From a virus: a stretch of 26,817 nt of DNA. The notes beneath the pieces were generated by a model. The model searched no databases. It saw only the letters and a list, made by a program, of their open reading frames with translations, and was not told the DNA's origin. Of this stretch, positions 20,772-26,817 are shown one piece after another; position 1 is the first letter of the stretch, and each line of letters starts with the position of its first letter. Position numbers and translations under genes: made by a program. Location of the stretch: the IMG/VR virus record IMGVR_UViG_3300021373_001270, positions 1 to 26,817 of that record, one strand, 5' to 3'.

Positions 20772-21973
20772 TAGTTGTCCCAATTCTTTTGTGCAGTAAA
20801 GTTATTAAATGCAAACTCCATTCTATCTACGAGTTTTACAGCACTACCTGTTTTGTCAATTGCAACATATCCTTCAGGATTTACTGCTTCAAAACCTTTA
20901 TCAGTCTTTTTGAAAGTTCCGATACTCTTTATTCTATTTAGTCCAGTGATGATAATCTGTTTTGCTTCTACTAGATAACCCATAAAGTCCGTCAAGTTTT
21001 CGATAAGTTTTTTAAGACCTCTCATTTCTGCGTAAAGTTGGTCACCTATTTCTGTTTTGATTTGTTTAGTTTTTTCCATTTTAACTTTTGCAACTACTTT
21101 ATTTTTCCAATACGATTGAAAAAATTGCATGTATCCATTATAAGAAGGATTGTATTTACCGTCTCTGATAAGTGTGTTGCAATATGTCTTGTATGAACCA
21201 CCAGCACCTTTTTGGAGTATAGTTTCTTGCACTTTCATAAACTTCTCTAATTCTTTTCTTTTTATACCATGGAATGCTTTACCTACTGCAGTGAGTTTTG
21301 AAGTAAGTGCAAGTGTTTCTTTTGCAGTGAGTGTAGAATTACCTGATACGTCTTTGTATGTCGCATCATCAACCCATACGTCTCTACTTTTACCTAAAGT
21401 AGAAATATTTGCACCAAAAGATGCAGATAGGTCTTCGATTGAACTACCAGTGTAAGTAGTGTGAAACACTATTCCCATTTTTGCATCGTCAATCTCTTTA
21501 CCCAATACGGAATCTTTTTGAACTGCGTATAGAATAGTATTTGGTTGGAAAGTTATAAACGATTCACCATTTATTTTTTGTGTCTTTTTATCGTCTGTAA
21601 ACATCAAATCGCCTTGCATGACATTTGACCATGATAATTTGGATAGATATTTAAAAGAGGTTAGGAACTTTTCCTGTAATTGATTTGAAAGACTTGAATC
21701 GTCTTTGATTTCTTGTTCAGTTGTATAAAACTTAGGTTCTTTATTAAAAAGTGATTTTTTTGCAACAAAAAATCTACCATCATCAGGATGTTTTCCACAA
21801 AAGATTGCAGGAGCTCCGTCCCATTTGACTGTCATGTTTACTGAAGAGTTAGAACTACCCTTCATCATGTCTCGAAGACCTCGTAAGAAGTTTATTGCAC
21901 CACGACCACCATCAATCCCCTGATTGATAATCTCGTCTTCTAAATGTTCAAGATGTAAGTTTTTTGCACCCAT
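20771..21973 (-). CDS. Predicted covalent nucleotidyltransferase (ligase-fold) protein
   Basis: 400 residues. MTVKWDGAPAIFCG holds motif I of ATP-dependent ligases and capping enzymes (Lys50-Trp-Asp-Gly, the AMP-lysine site). VMQGDLMF (119-125) fits motif III with Asp for Glu. NPEGYVAIDKTGSAVKLVDR fits motif IV (Glu367-Gly-Tyr-Val) and motif V (Lys380-Leu-Val). The gap between motifs III and IV, about 240 residues, is far longer than in known ligases and includes a helical block with many Lys. The start has no Shine-Dalgarno and lies 7 bases past a TATAAT. It is coupled to the nucleotidyltransferase-kinase gene by TAATG. The protein type occurs in marine T4-like phages as an uncharacterised family; ligase activity is inference. 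Confidence 0.78.
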   Translation of the reverse strand: MGAKNLHLEHLEDEIINQGIDGGRGAINFLRGLRDMMKGSSNSSVNMTVKWDGAPAIFCGKHPDDGRFFVAKKSLFNKEPKFYTTEQEIKDDSSLSNQLQEKFLTSFKYLSKLSWSNVMQGDLMFTDDKKTQKINGESFITFQPNTILYAVQKDSVLGKEIDDAKMGIVFHTTYTGSSIEDLSASFGANISTLGKSRDVWVDDATYKDVSGNSTLTAKETLALTSKLTAVGKAFHGIKRKELEKFMKVQETILQKGAGGSYKTYCNTLIRDGKYNPSYNGYMQFFQSYWKNKVVAKVKMEKTKQIKTEIGDQLYAEMRGLKKLIENLTDFMGYLVEAKQIIITGLNRIKSIGTFKKTDKGFEAVNPEGYVAIDKTGSAVKLVDRMEFAFNNFTAQKNWDN

Positions 21974-21980
21974 AATAGTA

Positions 21981-22009
21981 ATTATACACTTTTTTCATGT
22001 GTTTGTCTA
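21981..22009 (-). promoter_or_regulatory. Sigma70-type promoter before the ligase-like gene
   Basis: TAGACA (22004-22009), 17-bp spacer, TATAAT (21981-21986), then 7 bases to the ATG at 21973. The -35 overlaps the late motif at 22007-22018, so early and late polymerase forms may compete or alternate. Confidence 0.6.
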
Positions 22010-22018
22010 CTATTTAGG
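22007..22018 (-). promoter_or_regulatory. Late promoter motif CCTAAATAGTAG
   Basis: Identical over 12 bases to 19481-19492. It sits about 35 bases before the ATG at 21973. Confidence 0.55.
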
Positions 22019-22040
22019 TATTTTTAAAGGGTAATATTGA

Positions 22041-22460
22041 TTATGCAGGGTCAGCTTGTATAGTTGCAAGAGTAGATTCTGCAGTTGCGAGTTCAGACTC
22101 TTTTGTTGAAATCCAAGAAGTCCAATCACCGTTTTCATAACCCTCTGAACCAATCATTTCCCACTGCCACCAATTGTAGTTTACATCAGGAATCATAGTT
22201 GTTCCACTATCGTCATATGGTTCCTTGAGAGTTCCAGTCATATTGTTATTTTCAGAATCGTATGTTAAACCACTCCATGTTGAGTTTGGATTATTAGTTC
22301 TCCAGTCTGCCCAAAATGCAGTTCTAGTTCCATTCCACACACGAAAAGGATTACCTTTTCCTACAAAATTGTATGAAACGTCTTTAACCCAGTTTATATC
22401 TTCTTTTAAACCATCGACTATGTCTTGTTGGTCTGCAATTTGTTTTGTTGTATAAGGCAT
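22041..22460 (-). CDS. 139-residue Trp-rich structural-type protein
   Basis: The N-terminal helix MPYTTKQIADQQDIVDGLKE is followed by a Trp/Tyr/Asn-rich middle (NPFRVWNGTRTAFWADWRTN, YNWWQWEMIG) and a C-terminal Ala/Glu helix (KESELATAESTLATIQADPA). The composition resembles tail-fibre or neck accessory proteins, though no family is recognised. It has the best late-gene layout in the window: TATAAATA, a leader of about 30 bases, and GGAG before the ATG. Confidence 0.72.
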   Translation of the reverse strand: MPYTTKQIADQQDIVDGLKEDINWVKDVSYNFVGKGNPFRVWNGTRTAFWADWRTNNPNSTWSGLTYDSENNNMTGTLKEPYDDSGTTMIPDVNYNWWQWEMIGSEGYENGDWTSWISTKESELATAESTLATIQADPA

Positions 22461-22490
22461 ATGTACTCCGTAAGATAAATCTTATATCTT

Positions 22491-22498
22491 TATTTATA
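22491..22498 (-). promoter_or_regulatory. T4-type late promoter TATAAATA
   Basis: Perfect TATAAATA 31-38 bases before the ATG at 22460. A short palindrome (TAAGAT, 2 bases, ATCTTA) and then GGAG lie between. Confidence 0.72.
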
Positions 22499-22501
22499 CT
22501 T

Positions 22502-23125
22502 TTAAGTTCTTTGTTTATGTACAGGTGATAAGAATTTATCATAAATTTCATTAAAATTATCACCTTTATACTCATAATCTTGTGTAAAGGATAACCAAGT
22601 TTCTTTTGATTTTTCCTTATCACTTGTATATAAGTCTTCCATATATGTGATTGGAATTGCAAGTTGTTGTGATAAAGTATTGATTACCTTTTCTGTATAT
22701 AAAAAATCATCAATTAAAGGTTTATCCTTTTCTGTAAGTTCTACGGGTTTAAACTCATACTTATCCCACCATGTACCATATTTGTGTGCATGTAGAGCCG
22801 ATAGTAATCTTTGAGACAAATCTCGTCTAGTTATTATAATTACCTTATCAAACTGTAGACTAAACTCCATAAACCATAGTGTTCTTACCTCTGCATCTTG
22901 TTCATGAGACAAAGATTTCAATTCGGGGTCAATATACATTTGATAACATGGAAGACATTTTATCACATGGTTATCGGGAACTACAAACTCTTGTGTTTGT
23001 CTTGGTGATTTCTGATAATCCCAATTGAAAGGTTCAGATATTTGTGAGAGGTTATAATGTTCTGACAAACACCATATCAATCTTGAAGTTCCACACCTAC
23101 CCGAACCAAGTATTAAGACTTTCAT
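22502..23125 (-). CDS. Sulfotransferase-like P-loop protein
   Basis: 207 residues. VLILGSGRCGTSRLIW at the N-terminus is the sulfotransferase form of the P-loop that grips the 5' phosphosulfate of PAPS. VIIITRRDLSQRLLSALHAH around residues 95-113 carries the Arg and Ser expected to bind the 3' phosphate. The rest of the small alpha/beta domain fits (length 200-250 typical). It would transfer sulfate from PAPS to a carbohydrate or other acceptor; the acceptor is unknown, perhaps a cell-surface or virion glycan. It overlaps the 53-residue gene by 4 bases (ATGA), so is coupled to it. Confidence 0.8.
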   Translation of the reverse strand: MKVLILGSGRCGTSRLIWCLSEHYNLSQISEPFNWDYQKSPRQTQEFVVPDNHVIKCLPCYQMYIDPELKSLSHEQDAEVRTLWFMEFSLQFDKVIIITRRDLSQRLLSALHAHKYGTWWDKYEFKPVELTEKDKPLIDDFLYTEKVINTLSQQLAIPITYMEDLYTSDKEKSKETWLSFTQDYEYKGDNFNEIYDKFLSPVHKQRT

Positions 23126-23283
23126 ATTTTAGTAAGTGTACTACTCTTTAACTGTTTATCTATTTTGGTAATTTGTTTTTTAACAGATTCGTCTTCTTTG
23201 TTTTGCCTAAGTTTTTTCTTCAATTCAATTTTTTCTTGAATCTTATTAATCACATCGTTAGGTTTTAATGTTTTTTTAACCAT
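23122..23283 (-). CDS. 53-residue basic coiled-coil protein
   Basis: Read from the sequence between the oxygenase and sulfotransferase genes. MVKKTLKPNDVINKIQEKIE is followed by LKKKLRQNKEDESVKKQITK and a short tail. Its ATG overlaps the upstream stop by 8 bases and its TGA overlaps the next ATG (ATGA). A single charged helix pair is expected; no family recognised. Coupling at both ends and lack of any other frame support it as a real gene. It may bridge or regulate its two neighbours, but this is only a guess. Confidence 0.72.
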   Translation of the reverse strand: MVKKTLKPNDVINKIQEKIELKKKLRQNKEDESVKKQITKIDKQLKSSTLTKI

Positions 23284-24082
23284 AATTTCTAAAACTTGGG
23301 GGTTTGTGCGACTCCTCTCTCATACCAAATGGAACTTGAACTGCAGATATATTTCCTGAAATTGTAATTCTATAATCTTCAGAGGTATAAAAAGGATATA
23401 CAGAATGAGTTGTTTCTGAAGGGAATATTAAACCTACCCCCTCATGTTTTTTTGATAATCTTATAGAATGGTCTGTATTGGTTTTAACGTATGGGTCGAT
23501 TCTACTTATATTAAAACAACTATTTACTCCTGATTTGTCATTAAAACAACTATTAAGGTCTGTAAAATAACTAAATTCATCTGTATCATATGGTATTTTC
23601 ATAAAAATCACAAATGAATAATCACCACTATGTGTATGTGGAGGATTAAATTCATATCTTTTTTGATAATTTACCCATAACATATCTAATTGTATTGTCC
23701 ATTCGGTACCATCAGAAGTCATTTCTTTTATTTTTTGTTGAAAAGAAGGTTTAAAATTGTCACCATCTAAAATATCAGCAGATACTCCAGTGTATTCAGG
23801 TATAACTTTTCTAGTTGCTTTCGTATCAAATCCATAAGTGTCCTCATATTCATATACTAAAGATTCTAAAAATATACTAAATTTTTCCCATAGTTTTGGT
23901 TTAATATTATTTAAAGAAAACTCACTTTGTAAATGACCTGCAAGGTTTGGAACCATAGTATCAGTAAGATTATCATTTGGTTCTGTGCCTATATATTCAT
24001 TCATAATCTCTGAATATATGTCTGTTGGGAGTTTGAACTGTACAACTCCACTTGTGGATAATTTCAATTCTCTTGTAATCAT
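23276..24082 (-). CDS. 2OG-Fe(II) oxygenase family protein
   Basis: 268 residues. NPPHTHSGDYSFVIFMKIP gives the proximal iron ligands (His149 with His151/Asp154), GVGLIFPSETTHSVYPF the distal His226, and EDYRITISGNI Arg238 for the 2-oxoglutarate carboxylate. The distal part matches the LFPSxxxHxVxP pattern usual in marine-phage oxygenases. The N-terminal 130 residues are family-typical but not diagnostic. An in-frame 30-base near-duplication gives NSCFNDKSGV/NSCFNISRID around 177-196. Coupled to gene 41 by an ATGA overlap upstream. Substrate unknown. Confidence 0.88.
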   Translation of the reverse strand: MITRELKLSTSGVVQFKLPTDIYSEIMNEYIGTEPNDNLTDTMVPNLAGHLQSEFSLNNIKPKLWEKFSIFLESLVYEYEDTYGFDTKATRKVIPEYTGVSADILDGDNFKPSFQQKIKEMTSDGTEWTIQLDMLWVNYQKRYEFNPPHTHSGDYSFVIFMKIPYDTDEFSYFTDLNSCFNDKSGVNSCFNISRIDPYVKTNTDHSIRLSKKHEGVGLIFPSETTHSVYPFYTSEDYRITISGNISAVQVPFGMREESHKPPSFRNYG

Positions 24083-25449
24083 ATTTTAAAATCACTATAT
24101 TTTGCATGACTCCCTTTATCAAATACGGGTGTATCATCTGCAGAGTCATATAACTCTTCTTGTGCTTCTTGTTCACAATCGTAGAGTTTCATTCTACTTC
24201 TATCGATTCCAATGACAAATCTTTTAAAGACTGTAGGGTCATTGTATCGATTCTTTAACTGTTTGACTACTAACTGGTCTAGTTCTTCTAGTTCGTCACT
24301 AGTAATCAATGCAAACATAAAGTCTGCAGTTGCAGGTAGACCAAAAGATTCTGAAGTATCAGTAAGTTCGATATCACTATTTCCATAACCACTTCTAGTA
24401 GTTTGAGTTGCACTCACGATAGGGACATCATACTCAACTGCAAGTCCTCTAAGTTCTTCTGCAATACTCTTAACCAATGTGTAAGAGTTTGCACCTTGAC
24501 CTGGCCTTACTCTATGTGATGCACATATATTTAGGTAATCTATGAATATCATATCAGGACTAAAATCCTTTTTCAAAGAAAGTTCCTGTAATAAATGTCT
24601 AAAGTGTCCTACGTGTGCAGATGCAGTAGGATATTCTTTGATAATCAGTTTACCTTTAGTTTTATCTCTGAGTTTATCAATCTTCTTATCATACATTTTC
24701 TTAGATAAGTCGGGAAGTTCTTTCATAGGAACGTTCATGATGTTCGCATCAATACGTTCTGCGATTCTCTCTTCTGACATTTCAAGTGTAATGTATAGAA
24801 TGTTCTTGTTCATCATCAGAGCGGCACCTGCCATGTGACACATGAACAATGATTTACCAACACCAGTTCCTGCAAGACAAATGTTTAGAGTCTTATTAGG
24901 TAAACCACCCTTAGTAATTTTGTTGAAGTATTCTATATCAAACGGAATCTTCTCTTCTTCCGTGTGATAGAACTCAAATCGTCTATCTGAATCCTCTATT
25001 TGGTCGTGTCCAATGTGTGTGTCAAAGGACACGGAAAGTGCATCTTTCAATAGTTCGGGTATTTCACCTTTAGAACGTTTAGACTTTTCATCCAAGACTT
25101 CAATAGAGTCCATGACTGCAATATAGATTGCTCTATCTTTACACCATTTCTCTGTTTCGTCTACTAACCACTCTTCAGCAGTTTCTTCGGATGTTCCCAT
25201 GTTCTGTAGAATCGTTTTTGATGACTTCACAACATTATCGGATAACGTTGTGTTGTTATCAAGGTTTATGAGAAGTGCCTCTACAGTTGGGGATTTATTG
25301 TATTTGTCAAAGTTAGTTCTTACTTCTTTAAATACAGTCTGTTCGTCTAATTCGTTGAAATACTCTTCCTTAATGAAAGGAAGCACTTTTCGTGAAAAAG
25401 AATTACTCTGAATCAGATTCTTCAGTATTGTCGTTTCTAGTCTCACCAT
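24079..25449 (-). CDS. 41: Replicative DNA helicase, T4 gp41/DnaB-like
   Basis: 456 residues. An N-terminal helical domain (1-150) is followed by a RecA-like motor: GTGVGKS (Walker A, 194-200), [16 protein letters not shown] with the catalytic Glu223, [13 protein letters not shown] (Walker B, Asp304), the sensor [10 protein letters not shown], and [21 protein letters not shown] near the arginine finger. It unwinds the fork 5' to 3' and works with primase gp61. [20 protein letters not shown] resembles the T4 gp41 start, so 25449 is kept even though no ribosome site precedes it. The start overlaps uvsX by 47 bases in another frame. Confidence 0.95.
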   Translation of the reverse strand: MVRLETTILKNLIQSNSFSRKVLPFIKEEYFNELDEQTVFKEVRTNFDKYNKSPTVEALLINLDNNTTLSDNVVKSSKTILQNMGTSEETAEEWLVDETEKWCKDRAIYIAVMDSIEVLDEKSKRSKGEIPELLKDALSVSFDTHIGHDQIEDSDRRFEFYHTEEEKIPFDIEYFNKITKGGLPNKTLNICLAGTGVGKSLFMCHMAGAALMMNKNILYITLEMSEERIAERIDANIMNVPMKELPDLSKKMYDKKIDKLRDKTKGKLIIKEYPTASAHVGHFRHLLQELSLKKDFSPDMIFIDYLNICASHRVRPGQGANSYTLVKSIAEELRGLAVEYDVPIVSATQTTRSGYGNSDIELTDTSESFGLPATADFMFALITSDELEELDQLVVKQLKNRYNDPTVFKRFVIGIDRSRMKLYDCEQEAQEELYDSADDTPVFDKGSHAKYSDFKI

Positions 25450-26452
25450 ACTTAAAATATTCCTGCGCTTTTTCCTCTAATGCATTCATTACATCTTCTG
25501 TAAAATACTTTTCGGGATTGTTATTGATTGTCTTACCAAACTCTGTCTTACCGTTTGGAAGTTCCACTCTTGTAGACGATTTCTTAAAGATACCGAATGC
25601 AAGTGCCATATCGAGTAATCCGTAATATCTATCTAATCCTTTGTCATAGGATAGTCTTACATCAACTACTCTATTCTCTACGGTCAATCTTGACTTCGCA
25701 TTTTTACAATGAATTATATTTCCAATTACTTCGGTTCCTTCCTTCTCTTTTTTCTTTGAAAGGTAAACAATAGAAGAGGCTGCATATTTCAATCCACTTC
25801 CACCACCCATTTCTTTTTGAGGGAACATAGAACCAATCACATCATATGTGTGGTTAGTGACAATCATAGGAACTCCTGCACGACCAAGTTTTAGAGTTAA
25901 GACTCTGAATGCACCCTTTACTACTTGGGCACGTGTCATGTCTCTTGTCTCTTTACCGTCTGCAGTGTCTTCGATTTCTTTGGTTGTTGATAACATACCA
26001 AGTGAATCAAGACACATCATCATTTTTGGTCTTTTTTCTTTAGGTGTTTCTAGATACTTATCTAGTATACTGATTGCTTGTGTTCTGAATTCTTGAACCG
26101 TGACAACTGGAATAATAACGAATCTTGAAGAATCAATTCCTCTTGACTCAATCATTTCTTTACTGATTGCAGATTCTGATTCAAAATACATTACTGCAGA
26201 ATCAGGATTGTCTTCAAGAAACTGTTTACACATTCCTAGTGCAAAGAAAGTTTTACCTGTTGCAGACTCACCTGCGATTGCAGTGATTTTGTTTGAAGGT
26301 AGTCCACCGTGTAGTGAACCACTCAATAATGCGTTGAAGATGTAGGAACCTGTATCAACAAAGTTATCTACGTCTCCAGCGGCAACTCCCTCAGAAACTA
26401 TATTTGCATATTCGTTTCCACTGGACTTGACTAAATCTTTTATAAATGACAT
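25403..26452 (-). CDS. uvsX: RecA-like recombinase UvsX
   Basis: 349 residues. Walker A GESATGKT (61-68), Glu-rich strand MYFESESA, Walker [12 protein letters not shown] (Asp149), then [25 protein letters not shown] and [14 protein letters not shown], the DNA-binding L2 loop region. The C-terminus ends acidic (NTEESDSE), as is common for RecA/UvsX proteins. It catalyses strand exchange in recombination-dependent replication and repair. GAGGAG precedes the ATG. It is driven by the sigma70-type promoter at 26482-26510 and thus is likely early/middle. Confidence 0.95.
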   Translation of the reverse strand: MSFIKDLVKSSGNEYANIVSEGVAAGDVDNFVDTGSYIFNALLSGSLHGGLPSNKITAIAGESATGKTFFALGMCKQFLEDNPDSAVMYFESESAISKEMIESRGIDSSRFVIIPVVTVQEFRTQAISILDKYLETPKEKRPKMMMCLDSLGMLSTTKEIEDTADGKETRDMTRAQVVKGAFRVLTLKLGRAGVPMIVTNHTYDVIGSMFPQKEMGGGSGLKYAASSIVYLSKKKEKEGTEVIGNIIHCKNAKSRLTVENRVVDVRLSYDKGLDRYYGLLDMALAFGIFKKSSTRVELPNGKTEFGKTINNNPEKYFTEDVMNALEEKAQEYFKYGETRNDNTEESDSE

Positions 26453-26481
26453 AAAACACTCCTCATAAATGTATACTTACT

Positions 26482-26510
26482 AGTATACTCTAGAGTCTAA
26501 TGTCTGTAAA
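26482..26510 (-). promoter_or_regulatory. Sigma70-type promoter of uvsX
   Basis: TTTACA (26505-26510), 17-bp spacer, TATACT (26482-26487). About 22 bases of leader with GAGGAG then reach the ATG at 26452. A GTATACT/AGTATAC inverted repeat (26471-26488) lies over the -10 and start site, a possible operator. Confidence 0.72.
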
Positions 26511-26520
26511 GGGGTTTTTT

Positions 26521-26673
26521 TTAATTTTTTTTGTGGTCTTCTATGCAATCAAATTTGATGTGTTCTTCCATCATAGTTTTGATTTGTTTTATCTGCATTT
26601 CCATCATAATAATAAAACCAAATATAGATGCAATTGATAGAATGTAAAAACAATCTAAGGGTGATAATGTCAT
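26521..26673 (-). CDS. 50-residue single-helix membrane protein
   Basis: Read from the sequence. MTLSPLDCFYILSIASIFGF continues with IIMMEMQIKQIKTMMEEHIK: one membrane helix at about 8-24, then a Met/Lys/Glu amphipathic helix and a basic end. The ribosome site GAGGT precedes the ATG, which overlaps the upstream stop (ATGA). No family recognised. It ends just before the uvsX promoter. Confidence 0.7.
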   Translation of the reverse strand: MTLSPLDCFYILSIASIFGFIIMMEMQIKQIKTMMEEHIKFDCIEDHKKN

Positions 26674-26817
26674 AATTCTACCTCACCTTTTTCTAGTATA
26701 ATTTCTCTATTTGCGAGGTGTTGTTGTTCGACTAAATCTTTGTTTTCACCATTATATTTTACTGCATGGTGGTCTTTAATCATTTGGTCATTGATATTAA
26801 TTTCTGTTTCGTATACG
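26670..26817 (-). CDS. C-terminal end of an unknown protein (cut by window edge)
   Basis: Open frame for 48 residues up to the window edge (VYETEINI onward), ending in REIILEKGEVEL and TGA. It is charged and helical, with DQMIKDHHAVKYNG in the middle. Its stop overlaps the next start (ATGA). Too little is visible to name it; the beginning lies outside the window. Confidence 0.62.
   Translation of the reverse strand, partial: VYETEININDQMIKDHHAVKYNGENKDLVEQQHLANREIILEKGEVEL

Noticed and set aside
20772-20783. TTG start adding four residues to the nucleotidyltransferase-kinase
   Set aside because: The ATG at 20771 forms a TAATG coupling and places the targeting-like sequence at residue 1.
22384-22662. 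92-residue minus-strand frame across the end of the sulfotransferase-like gene and the late promoter
   Set aside because: It overlaps two supported genes in another frame, crosses the TATAAATA promoter, and has no ribosome site.
26511-26530. A/T run next to the uvsX promoter as an intrinsic terminator
   Set aside because: There is no GC-rich stem before the run on the minus strand; it only holds the end of the small membrane-protein gene and a C-run.
1-26817. CRISPR array, insertion sequence or transposase
   Set aside because: No regularly spaced repeats, no terminal inverted repeats with flanking duplications and no transposase-like protein were found by reading.

Overview
The window looks like part of the genome of a T4-like myovirus of marine bacteria, of the kind that infects SAR11/Pelagibacter or picocyanobacteria. 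The evidence is the set of T4-type core genes (recombinase UvsX, helicase gp41, primase gp61, class I ribonucleotide reductase NrdA/NrdB), the strong A+T richness, T4-type late promoter motifs (TATAAATA/CTAAATA), small tightly overlapping genes, and accessory genes familiar from marine phages (2-oxoglutarate/Fe(II) oxygenases, glutaredoxin, sulfotransferase-like protein, PAP2 phosphatase). Every gene I can support lies on the minus strand, so transcription runs from base 26817 toward base 1. The exact host is an inference.

Layout in transcription order. (1) 26817-24079: the end of an unknown gene, a small membrane protein, then uvsX behind a good sigma70-type promoter, and the replicative helicase gene 41. 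(2) 24082-22502: a coupled cassette of a 2OG oxygenase, a 53-residue protein and a sulfotransferase-like protein. (3) 22498-11778: a late cluster. It opens with a small structural-looking protein, then a predicted covalent nucleotidyltransferase (ligase-fold motifs), a nucleotidyltransferase-kinase fusion whose N-terminus looks like a T4 capsid-targeting sequence, an HNH-tailed protein, and a run of Lys/Glu-rich proteins probably associated with the head interior or virion. It ends with an Ig-like structural protein and a second protein with a capsid-targeting-like N-terminus. (4) 11725-8868: a conserved small protein, tRNA-Thr(UGU), an unknown protein, a PAP2-type phosphatase, a four-helix membrane protein and a small protein. 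(5) 8819-1801: a nucleotide-metabolism and replication operon: primase gp61, NrdA, a 2OG oxygenase, NrdB, a 55-residue protein, glutaredoxin, an 89-residue protein, a 42-residue zinc ribbon, a HExxH mini-metalloprotease and, from its own promoter, a HAD-type deoxyribonucleotidase. (6) 1790-1: a late-promoter lysis module (small protein, i-spanin candidate, overlapping lipoprotein o-spanin candidate) followed by a truncated 2OG oxygenase.

How it works together. Genes are packed with TAATG or ATGA overlaps, implying translational coupling. Two promoter classes are visible: sigma70-like (-35/-10, before uvsX, gene 61, the HAD gene and the ligase-like gene) and T4-late-like (seven sites, before lysis and virion-type genes). 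Several promoters sit so close to the start codon, with no Shine-Dalgarno sequence, that leaderless mRNAs are predicted. The most interesting candidate system is at 19488-21973: a ligase-fold protein translationally coupled to a nucleotidyltransferase-kinase that appears tagged for packaging into the capsid, followed by an HNH-tailed protein. This could be an end-healing/sealing or nucleotide-handling set delivered with the DNA; that function is inference. No stretch over 300 bases lacks a gene.
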